The position numbers and the translations under genes were made by a program. A DNA stretch of 64,000 nt. Origin: Neurospora intermedia. Lineage: Eukaryota > Ascomycota > Sordariomycetes > Sordariales > Sordariaceae. Position 1 is the first letter of the stretch. Each line of letters starts with the position of its first letter. The notes beneath the pieces are model-generated. The model saw only the letters and a program-made list of their open reading frames with translations, had not been told where the DNA came from and ran no database searches. Below, piece by piece: positions 23,901 to 38,700 of this stretch. The DNA lies in NCBI GenBank assembly GCA_037102815.1, contig BTPP01000003.1, positions 5,084,001 to 5,148,000 of the forward strand. The letters run 5' to 3'.

Positions 23901-26900
23901 TTTTATAAATTGGGCAATAAAATTCGTACCTTCTTATAGTAGAATAATTATTCGAAAGTAACCAATAGGGGTCGAAAAGGTAGTAAAGTTTCAATTTGCT
24001 TCGTCGAGGGGGATTTAGTTATACCCTAAGAAAAAGTCTAGTAAGGATATTATTTTATATTTTCTAAATATTTTACTAAATTCTTTATAATTTAGAAGTA
24101 GGTTAGTATTACAGAGGGTTACCCTATTAATCCGCTAAACGTCGTTAATAAAACGTAAACTACTATCCTTCTTTATAACCAAAAACTAATTATTTTTATA
24201 TACTATATAACTTTCTTCCAAAATACCCTTCTTAATTCGGTCCTTCAATAAATCGTACACCTTATTATAGAGGGCTTTCGGAATTAGAATAACTTTTATC
24301 TATTATATAGAGTAAAGGATAATACGGATCTCCTATAGTAGGATAATATTAGAATCTAATTTTCTATACTCAGTAAAATCCTAAACTAGAATTTATTCCC
24401 TATTAAAGAGGATATAGGTAAATAGTTCGATTTCTCCTTCGTTTAAGGTATTCTAAATTATTTTTAATAGGGCCTAGAATCATTCTTCTATTAAGCGTAA
24501 TCCCCGGGTTAATTCTATAAACCTTAATACTATATAGCAGTCCTATTTTAAATTGCAATTTTTCAATATAGAAGCGATTCGATCCCTTACTACTACCAAT
24601 TTCTTTTCCTTCTAATTAGGGTCTCTTCCAAATTTTAACCTATTTAATACAATATTATTAATTAGGTTTACTTTTTGTACTATTTATTTATATATTATAT
24701 TAATTTATATAATTATATACTCTAATCTTCCCTTAACGCCCTCTATCTCCTTCCAAACCTTCCCGTATCTATTTAACGCGGGTAAATACTTTACTAATAG
24801 AAGATTTTATTTAATAGCCCTTATTAATTTTAAAACGAACTTTTTCTAATGATAACGAACCTACCGAAAGATATTTAGACCCTATAGGCCGACTAGGAAA
24901 ATCTATTCCTTTTTTAAGAAAACTACTAAATCCTCTACTATCTTATCACTAAGGGGGGTAATTCGCTCATTATTTTCCTCTAGGATATTCTCTAACAGTT
25001 ATCCTTTATTTACTAATAAAATAATTTCCTTTATATAATTTTTATTAGGCCTACCTCCTTACCCTTTAGCGTACGAAACTACTATAATAATAGGGGAATT
25101 AAACCCTCTACCCATCGTTTTACCTTCCTCCGAGAATTTCTAAATTAGTAATTAAAATAGTATAAATTATTATTCTATTAAATATTATAACCGTATAGTT
25201 CCTTCTGCCTTTTTTATACTTTATATAGACTTTAACGTTTTAAAAGAATAATAATCCCAAAATAATATTATAGTTCGGTAAGGCTTACTCTATAATAAAA
25301 AAATAAACCTCCTATCCTTTATTAAATAATTAAACTTTCTCGTAGGTTTTACTAAGAAATCCCTTCCTTCTTCTATTATTATTAATATTAGAAATTTCTA
25401 TAGTAATATTCTAGAATCCTAACGAATCTACTAGTACCTTATAAATAGTATTATACTCGGTACTTATATCCAATAAGGCGGCGACCTTCTTTCTTCCTTA
25501 GAATTTAATTAATACATAAAGCGTAGGTAAAAGAGCGAAACATATAGTATTACCCTCCGTAAAGGGGGACTTATTAACGAATTTCATTTAATTTATAGCA
25601 AAAATTAAAATATCCCGAAGAAAAATAATACGTATTAATATAGATCTATTCTTCCTCCAATCCCTAATATTTCGCTAATTAAATAGAAAGAAAATATTAT
25701 CTTCTAAAGAAGGTCGGGCAAATATAGGGCTATCGTTCCTTAAAGCGACTTTAATTAAATTTACTAATATATCTATCCTAAGCTCTTATCTATTTATAAA
25801 TATACTATAGATTTGCGCCTTATTAAACCTAATAGGAACGAACTTATTAATTTCCGAATTATTATTAGGGGTTATACTACTATAATATTTAAATTACATA
25901 GTAGGGATCCTATCTTTACTATAAGGAACCCCGGAGAGTTACTCAACCCAATTATAAATAATTAGAATATTAGTAGGGTTATTTCGAACAATATCTTTAA
26001 TAGTAATAATAACTTTAATATTTATAAACTTAGCAACTATAAGGTACATTTCCTTTATATTTGAAATATTATCTCGAACCTAGACATTTTTTACGTATAC
26101 CTAATCTAGTCCTTCCTCCTTTTATACGAACGAAACCTTCTTAGGTTATAATTCCAGTACTTTATTAATAGAAGTAAATAAGCGCACTCGAGCTTCGTTA
26201 TTTAAAGTAGTCCTAAACTACTTAGGAATTAATTTGAATATTTCTACAATAGACGGACGAAGGATTAAAGTAAAAGGAAGGGTAATTATAGAGCTTAGTA
26301 CTATATTATCGGTTCTAAACCTCTTTAGCTCGCTAACTACTACTATAATATCCTAAAAAATAGTATAGATTTCTTCTTAATCTATATTTATTTCGGAGAG
26401 CTCCTTCAATTTAATAACCTTATCAGAATTACCGACGATTATATAAATTTAGACTACCTATTCCCAAGTAAGAAAAAATATTTTATATAATTCCTTAAAC
26501 ACTTCTATTAAAATACAATTAATAATAATAGCGGGAGAACCGGTTTTAACTTAAATTTAGTCCTAACGTTATTTAACCTACTTAAAATCCTAAAGTAAAT
26601 TAAAGACTAGGACGAATAGTACATTCTACAGGTTACATTATTACTAGACTTCGAACTCCTACTTCTTAAATTTCTAGTAGTTAGGGTAATTAATAGCTAG
26701 AGCTATAAAGGAGCGGATCGTATCCCCTAATCAACCTAAAGTAGATATTCGAAAATATATATCCCTAAGGACCTTATTATTATAGTCTATCCTAAAACCT
26801 ATAAATACTACAATATTTATACCCCTTTTTCGGTTAGTAGGCTTCTAATTAGTAATACTATAATTACAATCGATTTCCTTCTACTCGTAATTATAAATAT

Positions 26901-27792
26901 AATAACCAAATAGATTATACTAATAGTATTACTACTAATACCCTCCTCTATCGTCTCTCTTTATATTCCATCCGCTCCTAACTCTTTTATATAAAATATT
27001 AATTTAAATAATATTAGTTTAAAGATTCGCAAATTAAGTAAGTTAGTAAGGGGCGGGCTATTAAGGGAAAGGGGTTTATTACTAAACTTAGGGGGCAAAA
27101 ATAGCGCTTCGGGCAATTATTAATTGCTCTATATAATTAATTAGATTATTTATAATCTTTTTATTAAAAATTAGGGTAGCCTTAGTAAGGATTTGCGCCT
27201 TTATAGTAGTCTTCTTAATAGGGACCTTAGAGCCGGCATTTTCCTCGGAAGATTCGGAAGAGCTATCTAAATTAATTATACGCTTAGCCTTATATTTACA
27301 CTTCTTAATAGATATCTCCTCCTTACTATTACTACTAATATCCAACGAAGTACTAGAATCAATATTATTAAATTATTTTATTATAAATTTATTTAAGGAC
27401 TAAAAGAACTCAATCTACTCTATAATATAGAATTCCTCCTTTAACTTCTATAAGAAGGTAATAATTATATATTCTATATTAATATACAATTTCCTATAGA
27501 AGTTCTTAATAGTATTACAATTAACACTATATCAATTTTACGCCTTTTAACGAATAAATAGTATTAAATAAGTAAGAATAATATTAATAATTTTATTTAT
27601 TTAATAAAGGACGCGCTTAATATAGAACTTCTTTAGGGTAGTAAATATACTATCCGTTTATTCGGGATCCTTTACTCTATAAATAGTTTTAAATTTTTTA
27701 GTAAATTCCTTTTAAATAGTAGTATCTTTAATTTTAAAGTTACAAAAGAGACCCTTACTAACGTTCCTAAGCTCCTTCTTACACTATTAAAG

Positions 27793-28029
27793 CTAAATAC
27801 TAATTTTAAATTTATTATTTCTAAACTTATAAATACCGACCTCCTCCTCGAATAATTCAATATATTTAGAAATTCTTTTTCTATCGAACTTTTTCTTTAG
27901 GAGAATTTCTCGAATAGAGGTAGCGTTATTCGCAAAAAAGGCGGCGATAACATTAAAAGATACCTTACCCGGGCGAGTAAAAATATTAATTAAGGGGGTC
28001 TTATTAGTAGGAATATTACTAGCGTCCAA
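27793..28029 (-). pseudogene. Element A gag, N-terminal remnant
   Basis: A short frame starts with MDASNIPTNKTPLINIFTRP and sits about 870 bp inside the 5' (right) LTR of element A, where gag should begin. A second open remnant follows at 27088-27345 (MDISSNSKEEIS, with an SSSESSEE run). No zinc knuckle is recognised. Read as gag from position only. Confidence 0.5.
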
Positions 28030-28896
28030 TATAGTAGGTAATTGGGATTTATAGGGATTTTAATAACAATTCTATAGTTTATAGTACTAATATTAAATAG
28101 CAATACTCTTTCTTTCCTTTCTTAGTAAGGAATTAATTTAGTACTCCTTTTTAATTTTTTTTTTTCTATATAAGTACTTTAATAATTGTAATAACTAATC
28201 TTTAAAATCTTATATAGATACTAGGTTTTAAGGGTTTAGCGAACAATATAATTAGCGAATTAAAATCGTTAATATTACCCCTTCGCTTACTTTATTAACT
28301 TTATAAAACATTATTTATATCGCTTTAAAAATACTAAGTAGGGAGCAAAATAATATAATTATTAATCCTATAGCAACTTTGGCCGCTCGAAGCGCTAACT
28401 CTATATATAACGTATAAATATTTAAATACCGAATATTATTTAATAAAGGGTAAATTTGCATAAACCCTCTTCTCAATTATCATTCTTTATTTAATTTTTC
28501 TTTCTAAATACTACTCGGGGTCTTTCTAATCTAATTTTATTTTCTTTCTTTATTATAATTAATTTTAAAATTGTAAAGTAAGGGGTTTCTATCCTAATTT
28601 TATAAATATAATAATTTAAAGTATTTATAATCTATTACCGGTAAATTATAGATTGGTTAATAAAACGGAAATTTAAATATTTCCGGAATTAAAATCTCTA
28701 TCGAATTAAATAAAAAACTCCTTTACCGGAAGAATTAATTAACCTTTTACTATTCAATTCCTAACGTTTAAATTAATATTTTAAGGTTCTCAAAGATAAC
28801 CTCTACATCGTTAAGAATTCCTTTTTAGGAACTTCTTAAATTCGTATTAGCTAGTTTAGTTAGGAGTTTGAAATTTATTTCGTCCTTATTACTATT

Positions 28897-29440
28897 TAAA
28901 ATAGAGTAAAAACTATACTAATAAAGAAAAGTACCTTACTATACCTAAATATAGTAAGGAGCAGATCTGGAGTTGGGTATAGCCTTTATCCTTAGGAATT
29001 AAAATAGAATAATAATACTATAATTTATCAACTACTACTAAAAACCAACGAGAAGGATAAGATTCTTCTTATTAATCCTAGCTAATTAAATAAATTTAAA
29101 GGTTAGTTTTATTACGGATGGGTTATTAAACTTACTATTACTGGGGTATTTAACGATAACTCTGTAGTTTTAAGAGCGGAACTTCTTAATCTATTTTTCG
29201 AGGAAAAGTATTGTCTAATTAGGAATACCTATCCTTCTACCTATTTTCAACTCGGGATCTCCTCCTTATATCCCTTTCTTTACTTAATACATTCCTAGGG
29301 TCCTAACCGACTAGTGCAGTAGATCTGCTCCTCAATGTATAATAAGCCAAGGCCCTAATACCTCCACTCATTATATAAAAGCAAAAGTTCAAAGCAAGAA
29401 AAGAAAAAACAGAAAAAAAAGAACCAACCACCCCACATCA
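28897..29440 (-). repeat. LTR of element A (5' LTR in element orientation)
   Basis: Direct copy of 15088-15631. The outer end (about 29300-29440) looks almost unmutated, whereas the inner end (28897-29050) is heavily mutated. Just inside it, on the coding strand, lies AGTAATAAGGACGA. The same string occurs inside the right LTR of element B, which suggests a shared primer binding region. Confidence 0.88.
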
Positions 29441-32400
29441 TTGTACTATTCTATTATCCGCCGTATTTCTTTTTCGGTATTCTAATTAATCGTATAATTT
29501 ATAGTTTTCTTTATAGTATCTTTATTAATTATAAGTTCCTTTAAAGTTTCCTTTAAATATAATAAAAAAAGTATTTCCTAATTAATTATATTATAATTTA
29601 ATTCTAACTATATACTATTATATAAAAAGTACTTCTTAATCCTCTTAACCGGGTAGGAAATAATAATATTAATACTATCCAAGGTTTTTAAAAGGTATTT
29701 ATATTTAGAGGTAATCTTTCTAATTTAAAAAGGACTAAACTAGTAATAAGTTAGTTTTTTGACCGAACTTATATCGATTCGTCGAATATAATTATAAACC
29801 AGTATTAGATTTCCTACCTATAGTTTTGTAATATCGGGCCTGATTTTACCCTTATTTATCGAATTACAATACTCTACAACCTTCTACCTTATTGTAGAGA
29901 CTTATTTAGTAGTAAAATTAAATCTATATTTACTATTTTATAATAAATAGGCTCTAGTAAATATTAAATTAAACTAGGCTTTAAGTAATTTATTATCCTA
30001 TATATTACCCTATTATATAATTCTCTAAGATAGTAAATTAAATTCAATTAGTAAAATAGGATTATATCCGTAACTAAGGTAGAAAGGAGTAAAACTATAA
30101 CTTCCCCGGACTATAGTCTAATTTATAAATAAAATATAAGGTAATTAAGGTTTCTAATTACTCCCTATACTATTAGTAAATTTTGCGAGTACTATTATAA
30201 TTAGGAAGTATCTAAACTCATTTACCCTATTTGCCTTAGAGTTATAGGGTAAGATCCTTATAAAAGGGATATTGAACTTCCTTAGTAGGTTGTTATAATC
30301 TTTCCGGAATTCTAAACCGCTATTAATAACAATTAATAAGGGTAGGCCCTATCGACAAATAATTTATATTTCAATAAAGCGAACTATATACTTTAAATTT
30401 ATTATAGGGAGGATATCTACCTCTATATAACTAGTAAAATTATTCTATACCTTAATAATTCCGATTCTTTTACCGTCCTTTCCTAGTATATATTAGATAT
30501 CTAGTATTTATTTATAAAAGGGTTATAGTAACGGATTAATATACTAAAAAATATTAATAAACCGCTTAGGATTCTATTTCTAATAGTTTAGGTAAGACCT
30601 AATACGCCTTTTTATATAGGAATAAATACCCTTCTACTAGTAGAAATTAGTAATATAGCGGTAAATTACTTCTCTTCCCTTATAGCCAATTTTATTATAA
30701 TATCTATAAAAGATAATATTATAATTAGTATTATTATCGATAAATCTATATAGTATTTAATTAATATCCGTAGGGCGTAACTATAAGGCTCCTTTATAGA
30801 AGAAAAACTTTAGAGCTTTAGTCTTAAAGTACTATTATTCTAATTTAATAATTAAATTAATAGGTAATTTTAGCGTTTAGAGGTATTTAATAATTCTTTA
30901 AGAATTATAAATCTACCGACCCTTTAAGGGTTTCTAAATTATTTTCCTTTAATTTATTACCCTACTAAACTTAACTATATAGATTTATTAGTCTATAAAG
31001 TCGTTAATATCTTCTTTATTAGCCTTATCCCGCTAATTTACTGCCGAAGGAAGTATATAGGAAAGGCTATTAGTAATAATATTCTTTTTTCCTAGTATAT
31101 ATCTAACTTCGAAGTTGAATAATTAAATTTAAATAATCCAATATATAATTATTACTATTAGGATATTAAACGCTATACTATTTAATTAATAGACTATAAT
31201 TTAAATATTAATCTTAATAATAAAGTAGATACCGAATAAATAGCGCTTCAACCGCTTTAAGGTATAAAGTAGCCCTTAAAATTCCCGCTTAGTAGTATTA
31301 TATCTTTTTTTAGTATTAGACCAAATACTACTCTTAAACCGATAAGGGTAATGTCTACCGTCGGGTCTAACTTATTTAATAACCGCCCCCCAACTAATTA
31401 GTAATACGTTTACTATAAAGAAAATATCCCTATACTAATTATTATTATAAATAATAGGTATAAGATAAGGAGCCAATAGAATTTTGTATTATAAGTATTT
31501 TAGGGCAAATTATTTATTCTCTATTTATTACTATCTAGTATTTTTCTTTAGTAAAGTATATAAGGGCTAAATTATTATAGCGAAGTTTTTAATTTAAATT
31601 CGGTAGTATTTAATAATCCCTAAGAAGACTTTTAATTATTAGAATTCTTTGCTTTTCTATTTAGTAAATTTATAATTTTTTTATTAAAGGATTCTAGAAA
31701 CTTTATAGGGGGAAGGTCGTTTACCGTCCTTTAAGTAAAGGTATTCTACGAATTTAACTTCGGGCTAATATTATTTAGACTTTTTAATTATAATAGTATA
31801 GCTATTAAATTCGATATTAATTAGGATTTTATTAATATTAACTAAGTAATTAAAGATGTATTTGCGTATACTAAGTCTAATTTCGAGTCCGTTATAATTT
31901 ATAGTAATTAATTTAATATAGATATCGTCTAAGTAGGGTCGATAAATAGTAAGGATTAAATTATATAATACTCTAATTATTACTTAAGAGAATTAAGTAA
32001 CGGAGTTTATTCCTCCTTAAAGTAGTATAATTATCCTCTTTATTCTTATTATATTTTAGAAAGTAATAATATTCCTACTCTTCTCGTTAAAAGGGATTTA
32101 ATTATATCCTAAAAAAAGGTTAAAAAGGGAAAATATTTTAAATTCTCCAAATTCTTTATTGAATTTTTTATAATTAAGAGGGATATTGGAATTATATAAA
32201 GTAATTGCGTTAATTTATTGAGTATTATTAATTAGTCGAAAGCTTCTATTCTTTTTAAATATTAGGAATTAATTATTCTAGTAGGTAGTATAATTATTTT
32301 TTAGTATTCTTCGTTGGATTCTATCTTTTAATAGTTTGTAAACTCTCTAGTAATTAGCCTTCGGGATAGGGATTAATTTATATTGCTATACCGAATATAA

Positions 32401-35400
32401 GATAGTTCTAATTTCTTAGGGAGGGAAGACGTTGGGTTTAATCTTTCCTACGTAATTAAAATCCTATACGAAAACTACTTTACAATTTCGAAGAATATAA
32501 ATAAATATTTCTTGCTCTTCCTTAATTAGATTATTATATAAGCCGTTAAATATAGTTTATAGGCGTTCGGGGGTTAACCGTTCTCTTTTAGGTATATTTG
32601 AAAAATATAGTATAATAACTTTATCCTATAGTAATAAATAAGTTTATTATTATTATTCTAATTTGTTTTTTAAAGTTATAAGACGCTATAATTTCTATTC
32701 TAGGTTTCCTTCTAGCTTTAAACTATTAGAAGGTATATCGTCGATTAGTAATACCTTTTAATCTTTCCGTTTATATATAATATAAGTAGCGAAGTTCTTA
32801 GAGGGTATTATTTTATATAATAGTAATTAATTAGCCTTTACGTTAGTAAATATAAGTTTATTATTTTTATAGTTTTTCTCCCTTTTATTTATACGCTTCA
32901 ATTGTTATACCGACGCCTAATACCGGATAAAGTTATATATTTACCTTTTAAATTCTATAATAAATTCCTTTTCTTCTACTATAGAATAGGGAGTACTCTT
33001 TATAATTGTAATACTAAATACGTTATTTAAATTATTATAGTTGGTATTATTAAGGTCCCTAAATAAAAATTTTTCGAGTTATTTATTATTAAATAGTTCG
33101 TCCTATAAAAGCTCTTAGAAAAATCCTAAGACGGCCTTCCTTAATATGTAACGTCTTTTCTAAATGTCCTATAAATAATCCAATAATTTATTAGCTATCG
33201 AATCTTCGATCTATTTAAGGATTTTATTTTAGGCTTCGTTATTATACTAAATAGGAATTAATACGTTAATTCTAAAATTAACCCTTAAATAGTTAGTGAG
33301 CCTATTTAGGGTAGATAATTACTTGTTAAATTCTTAGGCGTATAGTATTATTTACGTACCTAACCTCGCTCTCTCTTTCGGAATTAATATAGTTTTAATA
33401 ATTGTCTCTTTTATTAATATATTAACTAATTTAATACTATATATTAAATAATTTAGTTTTACTTAGGTATCTTTGAAGAATAGCTATCTAAGTATAATAT
33501 TATAATATAGTAAGTAAGTATTAGTAATAAAGAAGTATATTTCCTATAGAATATTAATTAATTATATTTAATTATAGGCTTCTTTAATAAAATTTCGTCT
33601 ACCTCCGTTACTATCCGTATTAGAAACCCTAGTATTTATAATAATTAAATTATATTCTTTAGCTATATTATATATAATTATATTTACTTCCGCGCTTATA
33701 TTAAGGAGGGTTCTAATCTTTAATCCTTTTTACTATAAAGAGATAAATAGGGTTAGTAGAATAGATATTCTAATTGCGTCCCTTAAATACAATAGGTAGG
33801 AAAGTTTATTTAAGTAGGTATATAGTTATATAGGAATAATTACTTTTATTGTATATTAGAAAGCGGACTTCAATATATCTTCCCGAATAAATTCGGTTAT
33901 ACTATTTAATTTTTAATTTAAATAGTAAATAGAAGTTTCGGTAGAATTCTATCTTTCGGTTATTTTACTTACTATCCCCTTAATAGATACGCTATTAATC
34001 TTATACTAAGTTATAGGAATAATTTAATTCGTTTCCTTAAATTAATCGGCTATTATATTACTTTTATAGGAGACTTTAGTAATATTATCCTTATTTAAGC
34101 TAGCTTTATACTAAATTAGGGTAATAAATACTATTGTAAACCGTCGGTCTATATAATATAATTCTTTAATCCGATAGGGAATATTATAATTAATAATTTT
34201 GGATACGAGAGGGTATTATTCTTTAACCCTTTTAATAACCTTCTTTATAATAGTATTAGCGTTAACAATTCTAATAAGCTTTATAGAGGATAAAATAGTA
34301 GGTTTTATAAATATATTTTCCTTATTAGAATTTAGGGTTAGTAGATTAATTATTTTATTTTCTACCGTTGGTTTAAGGATTTTTATTGGCCGGGTTACCG
34401 GAAGCGGTTAATTAAGCTTTAGGGTAGGGGGTTGAAGTATATTATTCTTAAATATAGTAATACTATTATTAATAGTATTTATTTACTGTAGCCGTTTATT
34501 AGGACGATTAAGAAAAGATATTTCCCCTGTAAAGTTTATAAATTACTTATTAGGCTTTATAATATTAGTTTCTTAGTTATATAGCCTTGGATTAAACGCT
34601 ATATTAATTATTATTTAATAAGTATTCTTAATTTAATAATCTAAAAATTAAAGTTTCTAGAGGAGATATATATAATCGTCCTTTATTTTATATATAAGTT
34701 ATACTTAAAAAGTAGAAGGATTTTAATATTTAGGTTGTTTAATAGAAATTATAGGAGTTTTTGCGTAGTGTAAAGAAGAGAGTATTTATTTAGCAATTAT
34801 AATATTATTTATTAATTCTAATATTCCTTCGGGAAGTAAATTTAGTAGGCTATTGGTTAAAAGTAGTATAGGTTCTATAATTGTAAAGTTAAATTCTTCT
34901 AAAATATTCCCTAAAGGTACTTCTCTAAGTATTTATCTTTAAAATAGCGGTTAAATTGGATAATCTTTAATAGTATTAACTATTCTAGTAAAGTAGGTAC
35001 TAAAGGTTTAGGGGTATTCTATTAACGTTTAACAAATTATAATAATTTTATATTTAATTAGAGATTTTCGGTAGATTTTTTAGGTAATATCTAATCTATT
35101 AGCTATATAATAGTAATTTAGTAAATTAATACCTATTATATTTATAGAAGTACTTAAACTATTATTCCTTTACTATTACCGGTTACGTATATTATTAAGT
35201 AGTAGAGAAAATTCTAATTCGAATCGGTATTTTCTTTTTAGTACCTATATATTCTTTTCTTAGCAATTGAAAATAGCCTTATATTCGGGAGATATTTTGT
35301 AAATTACTATTTAAAATTGCGTTAGAAGTCCTAACTTCCCGTCTTTAATAGTTAAAACTATTGCTTTATTAAGGATATAATTATTATAATCCTCTCTATT

Positions 35401-35457
35401 ACTAATTATAATAGTTATTTATAAAGTAAATATAGGATTTCGAGGCCGATAAATAGT
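29441..35457 (-). other. Element B pol and part of gag (fossil)
   Basis: The minus-strand reading matches the order seen in element A: integrase-like, RNase H-like (31000-31500) and reverse-transcriptase-like blocks, then protease and gag going right. The RNase H part closely parallels that of element A in spacing and residues, so A and B are related families. Element C has inserted at the right end of this segment. Many breaks. Confidence 0.65.
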
Positions 35458-35796
35458 TGTTATGGGGCATTCTTAGTAGATACCTAAATGCTCTATCTTA
35501 TTATAGCAGCGGCTCGTTAGAGCGTATAGTCTATTATATAAGAGTGCTCGTCCCGTTAACCTCTATTAAGGTTGACGGATCATTAATTCATATTATACTA
35601 ACCTTATATCTATCTTGCTCATACTTAGTAAAATTGTATACGAAGTCCTAAGTTGAGGCTTGCAATAGGTCTTATCTTTAGCTTCCTTTAATAAGACTAT
35701 TATTAATCGTTATATACTATTACTCTATCTAGCAACCAGTTGCTTACTCTATTATTCTCTATTGTTATTACTTGTAAAGTATATTTTCGCGTAATA
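35458..35796 (+). repeat. 5' LTR of element C
   Basis: Direct copy of 46367-46705 at equal length (339 bp), with differences nearly all transitions. The outer start is less mutated than the same bases in the 3' LTR. Confidence 0.92.
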
Positions 35797-38700
35797 AATA
35801 GTGCCTACAGCTCAGTTTCAAACCGACCTTATTATTCTTTACGTCTCTTCCTTTCGTTGAGGGAGGAAATACATTAGGATTTAATAATAATTTATTAGAT
35901 TTTTCAACTATTATTCAACTTTTACCCTTTTAGACTAAACACTTACACTTTTACTCCTCGGAGTCCCCTTTTCTTTACTATTTTATTACTACTTATTTAA
36001 ATTTAAAGGTTAGATTGAATAATATCGAAGACCGATTAAGTAAACCTTTAAGTAGCCTTTAACCTCTAGGAGGAAAGTTTAATACGTAAAGTACGTTAAA
36101 TTATTAAATTTACTACTTACGAGCCGTAGTTTTACTATAAGGAAAGACTTTAACCTTTAGCCGCCGAATTGTTTATTAAAGTAGTACAATTGTATTTAAA
36201 TAGAGAAATTGGTTATATCGAAATTGAATTTAATTGGGCTACTAATATTAGTAATAATATTTATAATAGGGGATAGATTATTAATTTGGACGTAGTAGAC
36301 TATAAAGTTTAATAGGTCCTATATAGATATTACTAATTGGTCGTTAATTATTTTGTTCCGATACGCTAAATTTAGCCCTTTATAGTTAAAGAAGGAGTAT
36401 TATTATAGTTGTAAAAGAAGAATTAGAAATAATTTATAGCCCGAATTAAAGCGAATAACGCTATTATTAATATTGCCGTTTAAATACCTATTCCCCTTAG
36501 TACTAGTAGTATAAATATTTACTCTTCTCTAATAAACTTTTCGGATATTATTAGGATAGTTAATATACTAACCTTTATTAACCTAATATAAATTCCTATA
36601 CCGCCTTCTTTACTACCTACGTTTACTAAGTAATATATTTAGCTAAGCCCGATTTAACGACCTTTTTCGCCTATAGAATCGATAGTTTTGTAAGTAAGTT
36701 CGGTTATTGAGATCGCTACTAGTATTACTTAATAATTGGCTGCTAATTTTACTATTAAATATTTTGGAAATTTTGCGTAAATTAAAACTCTTTTATACTT
36801 AGCGTAGAAGTAATAGTAGGAGTAGGTAAAATAGTATTTAGGAATGGTTTTTGCTAATTACTTTCCTATATACCCGGTTAATTTAAGTTAAAATACTATA
36901 CACTTTATTTAATACAATGTGAAGATTGGAGGTAGATCCTTAAATTATCTACTTTATTTTACTTAACCGGTTTATAATACTATATACTTAGTTTAAAATA
37001 GTATAAAGCCCGGTTTTAGTCTCCTAGCGTCCGCTACCGCTAGGCGTAATACTTCTTAGCCTTATAAGAATTTTACTATTTATTATAATTAGCGCTCTAA
37101 CGGTCTTATTAGTCCTATTGGCGAAACGGTTATAATAGGCGCTAGGGACCCGTATAATACTATTAGTTTAGTTAACTAAATAAAAAATCTTCGTATTAAT
37201 TATATTAACCGGCAATTTCTATTCGAAAATATTAATTAATTTCCCGTTTACCTTCGTAAATATATACCAATTCCTACTATCGGCCGTAACGTTTCTAGTT
37301 AAACTCTACGGATAAACCTTAAAGAATTAATAGATTAGGTTCTAGTAAGCGAGAAATAAGCGGAATAGTAAGGATTACTACTTATAATTTTAAGCAATAG
37401 TAGTTACCTTCCTTTAATTATTTTAAAAGTTCCTATTCCTTCTATACGTTTAGCCTTCTGCTAAAACGCTTATTCTACTAGTAACCTATAGGCTATACGT
37501 TTTAATATTGGTTCTAATACTTCTATCCTATCGATTAAAGTTAATAGCGATAGTATAATAATAGATAATTCGGCGCTTCGCGAAATGCTTAAGGATTTAT
37601 ATAATTGTATTAAAGAGTTAGAAGATTGGAATTAAACTTTTGCCGATTCTATTTCTAGGGCTAATATAGGTAGTTGTTAATTAGTTAAGGAAGAACCTTT
37701 TAAAATTTTGGATATTGGAATATACTTCCTTAACATAGAATTTAATAAGATGAAGAAGGGTATATATTAAGATAGTAAGGTTAATATTTATATTATTTTT
37801 TACGGATTTAATAATACGTTTAAAGGATATTTAAAGAATTACTTAGAAAAATGCTAAATTCTTACTAATAACTTTAATTAATTGTTCTATAGTATAGTAC
37901 TACGCTAGTAGAATTTTACCCTCTCTAAGGAGGAACGTAACAACCTTTGTAGTAGTTTCAATAAAACTTTTAATATATTTAATATTATATTCGGTACTAA
38001 ATTGTATAAAGTATAGAAATAGTTGGATACAAATAAATTTACTATAGAATTGTATAAGACTAATACGTAGGCGCTTTGCGACTATTCGACCTAATTATTT
38101 AAATATACGCGCCTTTAGGGAGATTCTTCGGACTTCTAATTGTATATTCGCTTGTAGAATAGCCTATACCCTATAATATAAACTGTATATATTATTCCGG
38201 AATAGAATATTAATTTTAGCGATTATATTAGTAGGGTTGAATAGAAGGTTATTCTAATACGCCATTTATTCTTAGAGTTATTAAAGAATAAATAATTAAT
38301 TTACTATACTATTAATAGCTCCGATAACAAGGATAATAATTCTAACGTTTATATTAGCTTTTAGGGAAATTATAATAGTAGTAAGCCTTTCCAAAAAAAT
38401 TTTTTATCCTATAATAATAGGTTTAATAGCAAATTAAGCGGGAAATTTTATTTTAATAAAGAATTTAGGAATTTTAGCGATAAGTTCGATAAGTACGATA
38501 TAGGCCGATTGGGCAATAATAACGGCCGTTAATATTATTAGGGTAAGAGATTTAAGCGCCGTTAGGTTTTACGGGACGGTTATTATATTTATACCTCCGC
38601 TACGATAATCTTTACGGACGATTCTAATGTAAATAATAAGGTTTACTATTTGTAGAATGAAAGTTACTATTTTATTAGGGACTTTAAAGAAAAGGTAGAA

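Larger units (their letters stand above)
15088..29440 (-). mobile_element. Large LTR retrotransposon 'A' (Gypsy-type fossil) inserted in element B
   Basis: LTRs are 15088-15631 and 28897-29440, 544 bp each. They begin TGAAATGGAG (TAAAATAGAG in the mutated right copy) and end ACATCA or ATATTA. The flanking 4-bp duplication is TTAT (15084-15087) and TTGT (29441-29444), differing by one RIP-type transition. Length is 14.35 kb. Coding strand is minus. Approximate parts are gag from 28030 leftwards to about 25900, a protease-like block near 25450, reverse transcriptase about 23700-24800, RNase H about 22950-23450 (GWGIILE, IGPDGKYYRFEN, RGLLYTLKRLKKYL) and integrase about 21300-22700. About 5.3 kb then lies between pol and the left LTR. 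A purine tract (GAAAGGAAGTT on the minus strand) abuts the left LTR. It is broken, with dozens of stops. It belongs to the same family as the split LTR at 9290-9371/50344-50804. Confidence 0.87.

Noticed and set aside
34199-34411. 70-codon plus-strand frame with a hydrophobic, membrane-like sequence
   Set aside because: Lies antisense to the gag region of element B. The hydrophobic look is a by-product of AT-rich, RIP-converted DNA.
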